DNA of 64,000 bases from Flammeovirga kamogawensis (GCF_018736065.1 NZ_CP076128.1:3511501-3575500); one strand, 5' to 3'; positions 24,396 through 33,792 are shown, counted from the first letter of the stretch. Made by a program: numbers and translations. Notes: generated by a model not told the origin, from the letters alone.

Positions 24396-25124
24396 ATGTA
24401 CAAACTATTATTACCCTTGATACTGTCAATGATAGTATCATTATCTTTTGCACAAGATAGTTTAAAGACAAAGACGGATGTAGATCCAAGAGATTTGGAC
24501 TTTAACAGGAATCAAAATAAAGGACAGTGGTATACATCTCTAACACTTCAGTTATCCTCTAGTTCTGCAGAAAATGAAGATCAGTTTATTCGCCAATTAC
24601 ATTATCAAGATAATGGTCATTTTGAAGTAGGTGTTCAAGGAGGTTATTTTGTGAAGGATTTCTTTATGACAGGTCTTGAATTTTCTTATAGTAGTAGTAA
24701 TAAAAATGAAAAGTACTCTTCTAATGGCGAAGATAATCACCTTAGATCTATTTCTCATGGTTATTATATAGCCCCTTTTATAAGAAATTACATCCCTTTA
24801 TCTAAAAATAGACGATTTAGTATTTTTAATCAGACATCTCTTCAATTAGGTTTTGGATCATCATTAAAACAAAATGAAACTGCTTCAGAACTAACAAAAA
24901 CGAAGACAGATAGAATAACCTTAGGTATTGGTATTCAGCCAGGTTTGGCAGCCTTTATTATGGATGGTTTTGCTTTTGAAGCTTCAGTTGGTTTATTAGG
25001 TTTAGAAATGGATCATCAACAAAGTACTACTAATTATACAGAAGAAAGTCAAAGAACAGACTTTGACTTAAATTTTAAAGTTAACCTATTACAAATCAAA
25101 TTAGCTGTTGCTTACTACTTCTAA
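24396..25124 (+). CDS. Porin-like beta-barrel protein
   Basis: This 242-residue protein has a signal peptide (residues 1-19, ending SFAQ) and a mature part of repeated amphipathic strands (WYTSLTLQLSSSS, FEVGVQGGYFV, FMTGLEFSYSSS, YYIAPFIRNYI), ending in an aromatic residue (VAYYF) as expected for barrel insertion by BamA. It is 40 bp after the DUF6048-like gene and 15 bp before a lipoprotein gene, which implies co-transcription. It may be a small outer-membrane barrel; no substrate is suggested by the sequence. Confidence 0.7.
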   Translation: MYKLLLPLILSMIVSLSFAQDSLKTKTDVDPRDLDFNRNQNKGQWYTSLTLQLSSSSAENEDQFIRQLHYQDNGHFEVGVQGGYFVKDFFMTGLEFSYSSSNKNEKYSSNGEDNHLRSISHGYYIAPFIRNYIPLSKNRRFSIFNQTSLQLGFGSSLKQNETASELTKTKTDRITLGIGIQPGLAAFIMDGFAFEASVGLLGLEMDHQQSTTNYTEESQRTDFDLNFKVNLLQIKLAVAYYF

Positions 25125-25139
25125 ATTGTAGAAATAATT

Positions 25140-26237
25140 ATGAAAATATTTAAATTAATAACTTTAGGAGTCTTAGCAGTTTTAATGACTTCTTGTATAG
25201 ATTGGGATTATTTTGGATTGTCTCCGAAAGCTGAAATTTTGGCATTTGAAGTAGAGGGACAATCTGGAACTTCAACTATTGATTCTTTAGCAAGAATAAT
25301 TTCTGTTCCTGTCAATGAATCAGTAGGATTAGATAGTTTAAAGACAACAAATATTCAAACTTCTTCTTTATCAACAGTTCTTCCAGAAGTTGGACAAGCA
25401 GCTAATTTTGCAGATACAATTATTTATGTTGTAACAGCAGAAGATGGATCAGAAGTAAATTGGAAAGTAAAGGCTTTTAGACAAACAGCAGAAGTTCAAA
25501 TTGAGAATAGTAATTTTGACTCTTGGTATGACCAAACTTTAAGATGGTTAGGAGTAAATTATACTTACCCAACTCCTACTCCTGAGTCGGATGTTTTAAC
25601 TTCAAGAATTTGGGATACAGCAAATAGAGGAGCTGTGGCATCTTTTGTAGACGGAGGTAACACAACACCTGTAGATAGAGATGGAGGTAAATATGCACGT
25701 TTAGAAAGTATTAGTGTACCTATTTATAATATTGCTGCAGGATCATTATTTACTGGATATTTTACTGATGATATGCCACCAAATGCTTCTAATCCAAGAT
25801 CTAATACACATTTTGGAATTTCATTTGGTAGTAGACCTATTTCAATTTCTTTAGAATATAAGTATTCTCCAGGAACAGAATATATTGAGAATCAAAATCC
25901 ATCAACAGGTGAGGATGAATGTGAAATTTATGTTCTTTTGCAAAAAAGAGTTGATGGACAAAGGTATAGAGTTGGTACTGCATGGCATAGAAGTAAAGAC
26001 ACAATTTCTAGTTGGACTACTCTAAATTTAGATATGCAATACGGAGAGTTACCAGCAGGTTATCCATCGTACATGGGTTTAAATCAAAATCCAGGAGAAG
26101 AGGAAGTAGATTGGGCCGATCCAAACGATGTTCCTACCCATATTCTTGTTGTATTCTCGTCTAGTGCTTTAGGTGACACGTTTACCGGTGCAGTAGGAAG
26201 CGTTTTAGAAATAGATAATTTGCAGCTGAATTATTAA
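25140..26237 (+). CDS. PCMD-like surface lipoprotein
   Basis: This 365-residue lipoprotein has the box MTSC at about residues 16-19. The N-terminal part (about 30-125) looks like a small beta domain of the kind preceding carbohydrate-active modules (VVTAEDGSEVNWKVKAFR). The C-terminal part (about 130-365) contains PISISLEYKYSPGTEY, ECEIYVLLQKR and GTAWHRSKDTISSWTTLNLD, resembling the PCMD (putative carbohydrate metabolism) domain of Bacteroidota. It is the last gene of the group starting at 22594 and ends before a perfect 19-bp hairpin. Glycan binding is an inference from family resemblance. Confidence 0.7.
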   Translation: MKIFKLITLGVLAVLMTSCIDWDYFGLSPKAEILAFEVEGQSGTSTIDSLARIISVPVNESVGLDSLKTTNIQTSSLSTVLPEVGQAANFADTIIYVVTAEDGSEVNWKVKAFRQTAEVQIENSNFDSWYDQTLRWLGVNYTYPTPTPESDVLTSRIWDTANRGAVASFVDGGNTTPVDRDGGKYARLESISVPIYNIAAGSLFTGYFTDDMPPNASNPRSNTHFGISFGSRPISISLEYKYSPGTEYIENQNPSTGEDECEIYVLLQKRVDGQRYRVGTAWHRSKDTISSWTTLNLDMQYGELPAGYPSYMGLNQNPGEEEVDWADPNDVPTHILVVFSSSALGDTFTGAVGSVLEIDNLQLNY

Positions 26238-26251
26238 TATAAATTGTATAT

Positions 26252-26294
26252 AAAAAAGAGCCTCTGATTTTTAATAAATCAGAGGCTCTTTTTT
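26252..26294. terminator. Bidirectional terminator, 19-bp perfect stem
   Basis: Two 19-nt arms (left from 26252, right ending at 26294) pair perfectly around a 5-nt loop TTAAT, with A and T tracts at the ends. It closes the envelope group, and its right end overlaps the stop codon of the convergent 818-residue gene by 2 nt. Confidence 0.88.
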
Positions 26295-28749
26295 ATTCTT
26301 TAGGTGCAAGCCTTATGTTATATTTCATAGAAGAAACGGATCTAAATTTTGAGAGATCTGGTATTGCATAATTTTTTTGGAGGAATCCATCTTCTTCAAC
26401 AAAGAAGAAGTACTTTTTATCTTTGTTGATTTCCATACTGTAATTACCCTCATTATCAGATTTTACATAAATATTTTCGTCTTCATTAGGCGAGATAAAA
26501 ACAAGTTCAATGTTTTTTAATAATTCCCCTGTTTCTTTATTGGTTACTTGCCCATAAAGTTTTACTTTTTTAGCAAGCGGTGCGATAAGAAGTGTCTTTG
26601 ATATTTCATCAACACCAAATACACCAACAGTAGAAATTTTTGTTGGTTTCATTCTTTTGTACCCAAAAGCAGAAGGAAATATTTCATAATTTGATTCATT
26701 TGAGACATCAAATTCAAAAACACCATTTTTATCGGTACGCTTTGTAATTAAAGCATTGGTTTCTATGTTTTTTAAACTCACTAAAATTTTAGGCAAAGCA
26801 GTTCTAGTATCTTTAGAAATCACTTTTCCTTTTAATTTCATTTCCTCTACAACAAATAAGTTTTCATGCTCATCAGTTAGCATTCTTGAAACATTAATTT
26901 CATTTACGTTAAGTTGGTAAATATCATTTCCTCCTTTACCACCTACTCTATTTGAAGTAAAATAGCCAACTCTCTTTACTTTATTAAGTATTAAACCGAA
27001 ATCATCATAAGGTGAATTAATAGGGCTACCTAAATTTGTTACCGCAAATATTTTATCATCTTTACTTATAGCTTCAAAAAGATCCAATCCACCCATTCCT
27101 TTATGGCCATTAGACGCAAAATATAAAGTGCCATCATCATGTAAAAATGGAGACACTTCATCGCCAGAAGTATTAATAACTCCTCCTAGATTAATAGGAT
27201 AGGTCCATTGATCTTTATATCTATAACTGACATAGATATCAGTACCACCATATCCGCCTTTCATATCAGACACAAAATACATTGTTGTACCATCTTTACT
27301 TATAGTAGGTTCTGATATAGAATAATGTTCGTTATTAAAAGGTAGCTCAATCGCTTCAGCCCAAATATTTTCTCCTAAAATTTCAATTGAAAATAGTTTA
27401 TGTTGTGCTACTTTCTGACTTGGTAGGTCTGAAGAATACAGTGTTGTAATTATATGTGTATCATTAATTTGATAGGCAGAATGATGGTGAAACCTTTTTA
27501 GTGTTTCATTTTCAATATTTACAGGTCTAGTTTGCTCATTCTTATAAAGGTCTGAAAGTGGTGCGTAGTAAAAATTATAATATGATTTTCTTGTGGCTTT
27601 ATTAAAATGTTTTCTATCATTTCTATCTGTAGCATAAATTAACCCATCGTGATAGAAGTTTGGAGAACGTTCAGAACCTTCTGTATTTATCGCTAAATTT
27701 TGAATCGTATATCGACCTTTATATTTATCAAATTCAGAAATATCTCGAGTAGAATTGGCTAATTTATTTGAATGAATACCTATAGTATTGTATTGTTCAC
27801 TGTTTTTATGAAGCCAAGATAATTTATTTGGAGCCTCATTTTTAGATAATATATACCTTACTTTAATTAAAAAATTGGTATATCCATCTCTCTTATTATT
27901 AGATCCTCTTTTATCTCCAGGTCCAAATTTATATGAAGGCACTTGTCTAGGTGCTCCAGTTAATACAGCAATGCTTTCTTGGGAACGGTCTGCCATTGAT
28001 GCTGCCAATTGGTTATTTCCAAACGATGCATCGCCTGCATAATTTTTACTTACATCATCCAAATAATCTGTAAAAGTAAATCTCGTAATCCATTCAAGAC
28101 CAATATCCATTCTGTTGGTTACTTTTACATTTACGCCAAGCCCAAAAGGAACTGCAATACCAACTTTATTATATTTTTTTCTAGTGTTTTCTTTTCCTTG
28201 CCCTTCAGTACCCAATGAAGATAAATCTACCCAAGTACTACCATATTGAGTAGTTGTTTTACCTTTAGGATTATGTAGAAATGTAGTTAAACCTGTTAAG
28301 ATATAAGGTGTAATACGTTTCCTTTCTGAATAATGACCGTAATGGGGTATTAAATCAAATTGAGCGAGTGCAGAAAGTTGATAAATATCGTTTCTAAAAG
28401 ATAGGTTCCTATCGTATTCAAAACTACCAATAGCAGCAGTTTGTGCATCATCACCTATAATTCTAGACCAAGAGAATTCACCTCTTAAAACAAAACGATG
28501 AGAAAATCTTTTTTCATAACCAAAGCCAAAACTTCCACTAGTTAAAGAAGAGTTAGTAGAAAATGGTGATGCCTTTGTGGTTAAATCCCCAAAATAATTA
28601 CTTGTTCCTCCAAAAACAGATAAAGCCCAATGTTTATCCGTAGCAGGGTTTACATTAGGAGACTTGTGCTGAGCGAACCCGTTTGTAATACTTAAAAGTG
28701 AAATACAAAAAGATAAAAAAACACTATGTATTAGAAGTTTAGAAGTCAT
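26293..28749 (-). CDS. Outer-membrane barrel fused to PD40 repeats and two carboxypeptidase-regulatory-like domains
   Basis: This 818-residue exported protein has a signal peptide (about residues 1-26). The first part (about 35-310) has barrel-type strands (GSFGFGYEKRFSHRFVLRGEFSW, ITPYILTGLTTF). The middle (about 340-630) has PD40/beta-propeller motifs: EPTISKDGTTMYFVSDMKGGYGGTD, DDGTLYFASNGHKGMGGLDLFE and YFTSNRVGGKGGNDIYQL. The end carries two carboxypeptidase-regulatory-like beta domains (about 645-725 and 735-815). PorE-type T9SS proteins also use PD40 and such domains, but with TPR and OmpA modules, which are missing here. Its role is unknown; peptidoglycan anchoring through OmpA is excluded by sequence. 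Confidence 0.78.
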   Translation of the reverse strand: MTSKLLIHSVFLSFCISLLSITNGFAQHKSPNVNPATDKHWALSVFGGTSNYFGDLTTKASPFSTNSSLTSGSFGFGYEKRFSHRFVLRGEFSWSRIIGDDAQTAAIGSFEYDRNLSFRNDIYQLSALAQFDLIPHYGHYSERKRITPYILTGLTTFLHNPKGKTTTQYGSTWVDLSSLGTEGQGKENTRKKYNKVGIAVPFGLGVNVKVTNRMDIGLEWITRFTFTDYLDDVSKNYAGDASFGNNQLAASMADRSQESIAVLTGAPRQVPSYKFGPGDKRGSNNKRDGYTNFLIKVRYILSKNEAPNKLSWLHKNSEQYNTIGIHSNKLANSTRDISEFDKYKGRYTIQNLAINTEGSERSPNFYHDGLIYATDRNDRKHFNKATRKSYYNFYYAPLSDLYKNEQTRPVNIENETLKRFHHHSAYQINDTHIITTLYSSDLPSQKVAQHKLFSIEILGENIWAEAIELPFNNEHYSISEPTISKDGTTMYFVSDMKGGYGGTDIYVSYRYKDQWTYPINLGGVINTSGDEVSPFLHDDGTLYFASNGHKGMGGLDLFEAISKDDKIFAVTNLGSPINSPYDDFGLILNKVKRVGYFTSNRVGGKGGNDIYQLNVNEINVSRMLTDEHENLFVVEEMKLKGKVISKDTRTALPKILVSLKNIETNALITKRTDKNGVFEFDVSNESNYEIFPSAFGYKRMKPTKISTVGVFGVDEISKTLLIAPLAKKVKLYGQVTNKETGELLKNIELVFISPNEDENIYVKSDNEGNYSMEINKDKKYFFFVEEDGFLQKNYAIPDLSKFRSVSSMKYNIRLAPKE

Positions 28750-28801
28750 AGTAGTCAGTAAAGTATAGAATTAGAGAAGAGTTAGTGTTATAAATAATAC
28801 G

Positions 28802-29458
28802 TTACTTACCCAACTCTTGTATTTGATCTGAAGTGAAAAATGAAACTTTTTTAGATGGAGTACTATCAGCTTGCTTAATCATTGCTTTTGCAACAGTTAC
28901 TCCTTCAATGCCTTTATATTTTTTGGGAATAATAGGGCTAAGAAACTGATTGAAAACTTTACCTAAATCTTCTCCGAAGCGAGATTCCTCACGATTTCCA
29001 ATTAATAACGAAGGTTGGAATATATTTAGTGCAGGTAAACCTAAGTTCATTAAAGCATATTCTGTTTCTCCTTTTACTTTATTATAATATATAAAAGAGT
29101 GTTTGTCAGCTCCCATAGAAGATACCACCAAGCTATTCTTAACATTATAACGTTTTGCTAATTTAAAGAAATCAACAATAAAAGTATGGTCAACTTTATA
29201 AAAAGCTTCTTTAGAACCTGCTTGTTTCATTGTAGTGCCTAAGCAACAAAAAGCAATATCAATATCAGTTGATAATTCTAATGTATTAAGATTTTCGAAA
29301 TTTGTAATTACTTCAGAAAGTTTAGGGTGGCTGATACCTAAAGGTCTTCTAGTAATAGAAATAATCTTATCGTATTGCTCATTTTCTGTAAGCAACGTAA
29401 CAATATTTTTACCTATCAAACCAGTACTACCAATAATTAACGCAATTCGATTATTCAT
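28802..29458 (-). CDS. NAD(P)H-binding short-chain dehydrogenase-like protein (HTATIP2-type)
   Basis: This 218-residue protein has an atypical SDR fold: GSTGLIGKN (about residues 10-18) for dinucleotide binding, AFCCLGTTMKQAGS (about 69-82), SSMGAD and the YNKVKGE segment giving a YxxxK pair. The closest type I recognise is the small NAD(P)H-binding/HTATIP2-like group, whose substrate is usually unknown. It is monocistronic, diverging from the glycan-export gene across 146 bp that contain promoter-like boxes for both. Confidence 0.83.
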   Translation of the reverse strand: MNNRIALIIGSTGLIGKNIVTLLTENEQYDKIISITRRPLGISHPKLSEVITNFENLNTLELSTDIDIAFCCLGTTMKQAGSKEAFYKVDHTFIVDFFKLAKRYNVKNSLVVSSMGADKHSFIYYNKVKGETEYALMNLGLPALNIFQPSLLIGNREESRFGEDLGKVFNQFLSPIIPKKYKGIEGVTVAKAMIKQADSTPSKKVSFFTSDQIQELGK

Positions 29459-29478
29459 ATTTTTTATTATTTAGATAT

Positions 29479-29486
29479 CAAAAATA
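29479..29486 (-). promoter_or_regulatory. Candidate -7 element (TATTTTTG) for the SDR-like gene
   Basis: The minus strand reads TATTTTTG, fitting TAnnTTTG, 20 bp before the ATG at 29458. No -33 element was found. Confidence 0.42.
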
Positions 29487-29536
29487 GTAAAGACTTTGAA
29501 ATAGATGTTATTATCTAGTGATTATGTAGTAACGAA

Positions 29537-29570
29537 TATAATTTCAATGATTACATTTGTTGAAATTATA
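29537..29570. promoter_or_regulatory. 11-bp inverted repeat flanking the -7 box of the msbA-like gene
   Basis: TATAATTTCAA and TTGAAATTATA are perfect 11-bp inverted repeats separated by 12 nt. The spacer contains TACATTTG (29552-29559), a full TAnnTTTG match on the + strand, 45 bp before the ATG. The symmetry around the box suggests an operator for a dimeric regulator. Confidence 0.55.
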
Positions 29571-29604
29571 ATTTTATTGGCTGATAAAAAAGCTCTAAGG
29601 GCAT

Positions 29605-31443
29605 ATGAAAATATATAAAAGACTTTTAACCTTTACAGGAAATTTACCATCATTCTTAGTTCCGTATTTCTTTGTTACACTTTTTATGAGTGTATTTAGC
29701 TTATTGAATTTTACAATGATGATTCCATTATTAGATATCTTATTTAATAGTGATACTTCATTTCAAATTCCGGATAAGTTACTAACATTAAATGATTTTC
29801 ATTTTAATATGGATTTCATAAAAGAATATGCCTATCAAGAATTTGGTATTTTAATGTTGGAGAAAGGTAAATTAAGTGCTTTGATGCTAATTTGTTTGTT
29901 CACATTTTTAGCATCATTATTTACCAATATTTTTAGATATATAGAAAGAAGACTTGCTGAAAACTATAGAAGAACAACCATAGCATCTTTAAGAACAAGT
30001 GTTTTTCAAAGAGTTTTATCATTAGATATTGGTTATTTAACCAATTCTAGAAAAAGTGATATCATGGCAAGGTCAACCACTGATGTAACAGAATCTGAAA
30101 ATGCATTTGGAGCATTAGTTACTTTTATAAAAGACCCCATTATGTTGGTGATCTTTTTCTCAACATTAATTTATATATCGCCAAAGATGACAATGTTTGT
30201 CTTTTTGATATTGCCAGTGTCGGGTATATCAATAGGTTTGATTGCAAAAAAATTAAAACAAGTTTCACATAACTTACAAGATATATCGGGTTCTCTATTA
30301 GGTGTACTTGATGAAACGATTGTGGGTATGCGTGTAGTTAAAGGTTTTAATGCTGATAAATATGTATCATCATCTTTTGAAAAATATAATCAAGGTTATG
30401 TTAAAGCATTTAGAGATTTTGCATCTAAAAGAGAATTAGCTTCTCCATTGTCAGAAGTCTTAGGAGTTTTCTTTGTTGGTGTTTTACTGTATTTAGGTGG
30501 TACAATTGTATTGTCTGAAGATGCAACTTTAACTGCCGCAGAGTTTATGGCTTACCTTGTATTATTTACTCAAGTATTGAATCCTGTAAAAGCAATATCA
30601 GGTAACTTAAGTAGTATTCAGAGAGGTATGGCAGCAACAGAACGTATTTTTGAATTACTTGATACAGAACCAAAAATTAAGGATAAATCAGATGCTAAAT
30701 CATTGAATAAATTTGATAAAGGCATTGAATTTAAAGGTGTAAGTTTTGGCTATGAAGATAAAGATGTATTAAAAGATATCAACTTTAAATTAGAGAAGGG
30801 TAAAATGTTGGCTTTAGTAGGTCCTTCTGGAGGAGGTAAATCTACTTTGGCAGACTTAATCCCTAGATTTTATGACCCAAGATCTGGTAAAATTGAGATT
30901 GATGGACATGATGTTAAAGATTATACATTGAGTTCTTTAAGATCACATATGGGGATTGTAACTCAAGAATCTATTTTATTTAACGATACAATATATAATA
31001 ACATAGCCTTTGGTACAGAAACTACTCTAGAAGAAGTAGAGAAAGCGGCTAAAATAGCCAATGCTCATGAGTTTATTATAAAAACGGAGGAGGGATACAA
31101 TTCTGTAATTGGTGATCGTGGTTCAAAATTATCAGGAGGACAAAAACAACGTTTAAGTATAGCAAGAGCAATACTAAAAAACCCAGATATATTAATTCTT
31201 GACGAAGCAACATCAGCCTTAGATACAGAGTCTGAAAAATTAGTACAAGATGCAATTCAGCATTTAATGAAAGGCCGTACTGTACTTGTAATTGCCCACC
31301 GTTTATCTACTATTCAAGAAGCAGATAAAATTTTAGTTATTAAAGAAGGTCAAGTAGTAGAAGAAGGAACCCATGTAGATTTGATGGCTGTAGAAAATGG
31401 GATGTATAAGAGGTTACAAGAAATGCAGGAATATTCTAAATAG
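29605..31443 (+). CDS. MsbA-like ABC exporter
   Basis: This 612-residue protein joins a six-helix exporter domain (about residues 1-335) to an ATPase with Walker A GPSGGGKST, Q-loop VTQESIL, signature LSGGQKQR and Walker B ILILDEATSALD. The catalytic glutamate is present, so it can work as a homodimer. It is followed after 9 bp by a double glycosyltransferase and then another glycosyltransferase-like gene, which suggests export of lipid A, a lipooligosaccharide or another lipid-linked glycan. An inverted repeat spans its promoter box. MsbA itself is essential in many Gram-negatives; whether this is the main one is unknown. Confidence 0.9.
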   Translation: MKIYKRLLTFTGNLPSFLVPYFFVTLFMSVFSLLNFTMMIPLLDILFNSDTSFQIPDKLLTLNDFHFNMDFIKEYAYQEFGILMLEKGKLSALMLICLFTFLASLFTNIFRYIERRLAENYRRTTIASLRTSVFQRVLSLDIGYLTNSRKSDIMARSTTDVTESENAFGALVTFIKDPIMLVIFFSTLIYISPKMTMFVFLILPVSGISIGLIAKKLKQVSHNLQDISGSLLGVLDETIVGMRVVKGFNADKYVSSSFEKYNQGYVKAFRDFASKRELASPLSEVLGVFFVGVLLYLGGTIVLSEDATLTAAEFMAYLVLFTQVLNPVKAISGNLSSIQRGMAATERIFELLDTEPKIKDKSDAKSLNKFDKGIEFKGVSFGYEDKDVLKDINFKLEKGKMLALVGPSGGGKSTLADLIPRFYDPRSGKIEIDGHDVKDYTLSSLRSHMGIVTQESILFNDTIYNNIAFGTETTLEEVEKAAKIANAHEFIIKTEEGYNSVIGDRGSKLSGGQKQRLSIARAILKNPDILILDEATSALDTESEKLVQDAIQHLMKGRTVLVIAHRLSTIQEADKILVIKEGQVVEEGTHVDLMAVENGMYKRLQEMQEYSK

Positions 31444-31452
31444 GATAATTAT

Positions 31453-32988
31453 ATGACTCAAATTAGTAATATATCTGCTGTAATGATTTTAAAGGATGCT
31501 GAGAAATCATTAAGAGCAACATTAGATTCTTTACGTGGTTTTGAAGAAGTAATTATATTAGATAATGGATCTTCAGATAAATCACTGGAAATAGCATCAA
31601 GCTTTAAGAATGTCAAAATATTCCATTCTCCTTTTATAGGATTTGGACCTTTGAAGAACTTGGCAGCATCTTATGCATCTAATGATTGGGTTTTTTCTAT
31701 TGATTCTGATGAAATAATCACTTCTAGGTTGTACAATAGTATTAAAGGTGCGGATCTTGATTCTGAAAATGTCTATCATGTTCAGCGTAAAAATGCATAT
31801 GATGGAACTATTATCGATGGAGCTAATTGGGGTGACGACTGGGTTAAAAGATTATATAAAAAGTCTAATGTTAGCTTTTATAATTCTCAGGTTCATGAAG
31901 TTTTAAATACAAAGAAATATCATTTAAAAAAGTTAAAGGGAGTATTAAAACATGAATCTTATTCAAATGTTAATGAATTATTAGATAAACAGAGGCTTTA
32001 TACAACCTTATTTGCTCAGCAAAATGCTAATATAAAGAGTATTTCATCATTGATGATTGTTTTAAAAACACTTTTTACTTTTATACAAAGTTACTTTTTA
32101 AAAAGAGGCTTTTTATTTGGATGGAAAGGTCTTTTGATTTCTTATTATAATTCTTCTACAGTTTTTTATAAATATTCGAAATTAAAGGAACAGAATAAGT
32201 CGTTAAAATGCTCTATTTTAGTAACAACTTATAATAGAGTTGATGCTTTAAAAATAGTATTAGAGAGTATTAAGTTACAGTCTGTTTTACCTTACGAGGT
32301 TATAATAGCTGATGATGGTTCTAATGAAGAAACAAAGCTTTTTCTATCAGATATTGTTAATAAATTTCCAATACCTGTTATTCATAAATGGCAAGAAGAT
32401 CGAGGTTTTCGGGTTGCAAGAGCTAGAAATAATGCTCTTGCATCATGTAAGGGAGATTATATAATTATGATAGATGGTGATATGTGTCTTAATAAGAATT
32501 TTATTAAAACTTATATTCAAAATGCTAGAAAAGGATATTTTCTCCAAGGAGGACGGGTTTTATTATCTGAAAGGAAAACAAATTCTATTTTAGGGAATAA
32601 CACTAATTTTTCTATTTCATTAATATCGAAGGGTATTAAAAATAGATTTAATACTTTAAATTCTAAATTATTGTCTAGAATTTTTTCTAAACGATCATAT
32701 ACTGATAAAGGTGCAAGAACTTGTAATTTAGGTGTCTGGAGAGAAGATGTAGTAAAAGTAAATGGCTTTGATAATAGATTTGTTGGTTGGGGTAGAGAAG
32801 ATAGTGAATTTGTAGTAAGGTTAATAAATAATGGTGTTAAGAGAGTCAATTTTAAATTTGGGGGTATTGCTTATCATTTATATCATCATGAAAACTCAAG
32901 GTCATCTTTACCTGAAAATGACTTAATTCTAGAAGAATCTAGAAAAAATAATCATATAATTACTGAAAATGGCTTAAACGAAATATAA
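31453..32988 (+). CDS. Tandem two-domain family 2 glycosyltransferase
   Basis: This 511-residue protein carries two GT2 domains. The first (about 1-245) resembles WaaE/KdtX-type enzymes: VMILKDAEKSLRATL, LDNGSSDKS and the DSD motif at D84-D86. The second (from about 252) has LVTTYNRVDALK, ADDGSNEET, the DGD motif at D341-D343, and the galactosyltransferase-type C-terminal segment FVGWGREDSEF. Each half looks catalytically complete, so it may add two sugars in succession. It sits between the MsbA-like exporter (9 bp) and a DUF5672 gene (3 bp), as part of the surface-glycan locus. Donor and acceptor are unknown. Confidence 0.9.
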   Translation: MTQISNISAVMILKDAEKSLRATLDSLRGFEEVIILDNGSSDKSLEIASSFKNVKIFHSPFIGFGPLKNLAASYASNDWVFSIDSDEIITSRLYNSIKGADLDSENVYHVQRKNAYDGTIIDGANWGDDWVKRLYKKSNVSFYNSQVHEVLNTKKYHLKKLKGVLKHESYSNVNELLDKQRLYTTLFAQQNANIKSISSLMIVLKTLFTFIQSYFLKRGFLFGWKGLLISYYNSSTVFYKYSKLKEQNKSLKCSILVTTYNRVDALKIVLESIKLQSVLPYEVIIADDGSNEETKLFLSDIVNKFPIPVIHKWQEDRGFRVARARNNALASCKGDYIIMIDGDMCLNKNFIKTYIQNARKGYFLQGGRVLLSERKTNSILGNNTNFSISLISKGIKNRFNTLNSKLLSRIFSKRSYTDKGARTCNLGVWREDVVKVNGFDNRFVGWGREDSEFVVRLINNGVKRVNFKFGGIAYHLYHHENSRSSLPENDLILEESRKNNHIITENGLNEI

Positions 32989-32991
32989 AAA

Positions 32992-33792
32992 ATGAATAAT
33001 TGTATAGTTATTATTCCTATTTATAAAGAACAACCGTCAATCAATGAATTAATTTCTTTTAAAAATAATATATCAAAATGTTCAAAGAGGAATATATGTT
33101 TATTGACTTATAAAGAATTAGATATACAAATTTACCTTGATGAAATAAAAGAGATACCTATTAATATTTACTTTTACTGCCAATATTTTGATTCATCTTA
33201 TTTCTCTGGTATACCATCGTATAATCGTTTAATGACATTACCTAAGTTTTATGAAGTATTTAAGGAATATGATTATATGTTGTTATGTCAACTTGATGTA
33301 TATATATTTAAAGATAATCTAAATTACTGGATGTCAAAAGGATATGATTTTATTGGACCACCTTTAATGACAAAAGATAGTAACGGTAACCCAGATTATT
33401 GGAAAGTAGGAAATGGAGGTTTTTCTTTAAGAAAAGTATCTACTTTTAAAGATGTTTTAACTACATATAGTAGTCTTTTTCAAAGTGTAAATTACAATTA
33501 TAAATCATTTATTTTACAAGTAAAATCTTATTTTGCTTATTTAAGGATTAGGAAAAATAATTTAAAGCCATTTTCTAAAGATATTAAAAATGAGGATATA
33601 TTTTTCTCGAAAAATGTCAGCAAAAGTTGGAAACACTTTAAGGTGCCATCTATAGAGGAAGCAAGGAGTTTTGGTTTTGATGAGTATCCTAAAAAATTAT
33701 ATAATGATAATCAAGAGAAACTTCCTATGGGTGTTCATGCTTGGTGGAGATTTGAATACGACTTTTGGAAAGAAATTATTGATAATAATTAA
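32992..33792 (+). CDS. DUF5672-like putative glycosyltransferase
   Basis: This 266-residue protein matches what I know of DUF5672: YNRLMTLPKFYEVFKEYDYMLLCQLDVYIF (about residues 79-108, with a QLD motif in the place of a DxD), GYDFIGPP and a GNGGFSLRK segment at about 142-150, typical of sugar-nucleotide-dependent GT-A enzymes. It ends the + strand operon msbA-like/GT2-GT2/DUF5672, and its stop abuts the stop of the convergent GT17 gene with no gap. Its activity has not been shown for the family as far as I know. Confidence 0.72.
   Translation: MNNCIVIIPIYKEQPSINELISFKNNISKCSKRNICLLTYKELDIQIYLDEIKEIPINIYFYCQYFDSSYFSGIPSYNRLMTLPKFYEVFKEYDYMLLCQLDVYIFKDNLNYWMSKGYDFIGPPLMTKDSNGNPDYWKVGNGGFSLRKVSTFKDVLTTYSSLFQSVNYNYKSFILQVKSYFAYLRIRKNNLKPFSKDIKNEDIFFSKNVSKSWKHFKVPSIEEARSFGFDEYPKKLYNDNQEKLPMGVHAWWRFEYDFWKEIIDNN

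Noticed and set aside
32517-32849. 110-residue antisense frame in the double glycosyltransferase
   Set aside because: It is compositionally biased and opposite conserved GT2 sequence (the GWGREDSEF region), so it is not a gene.
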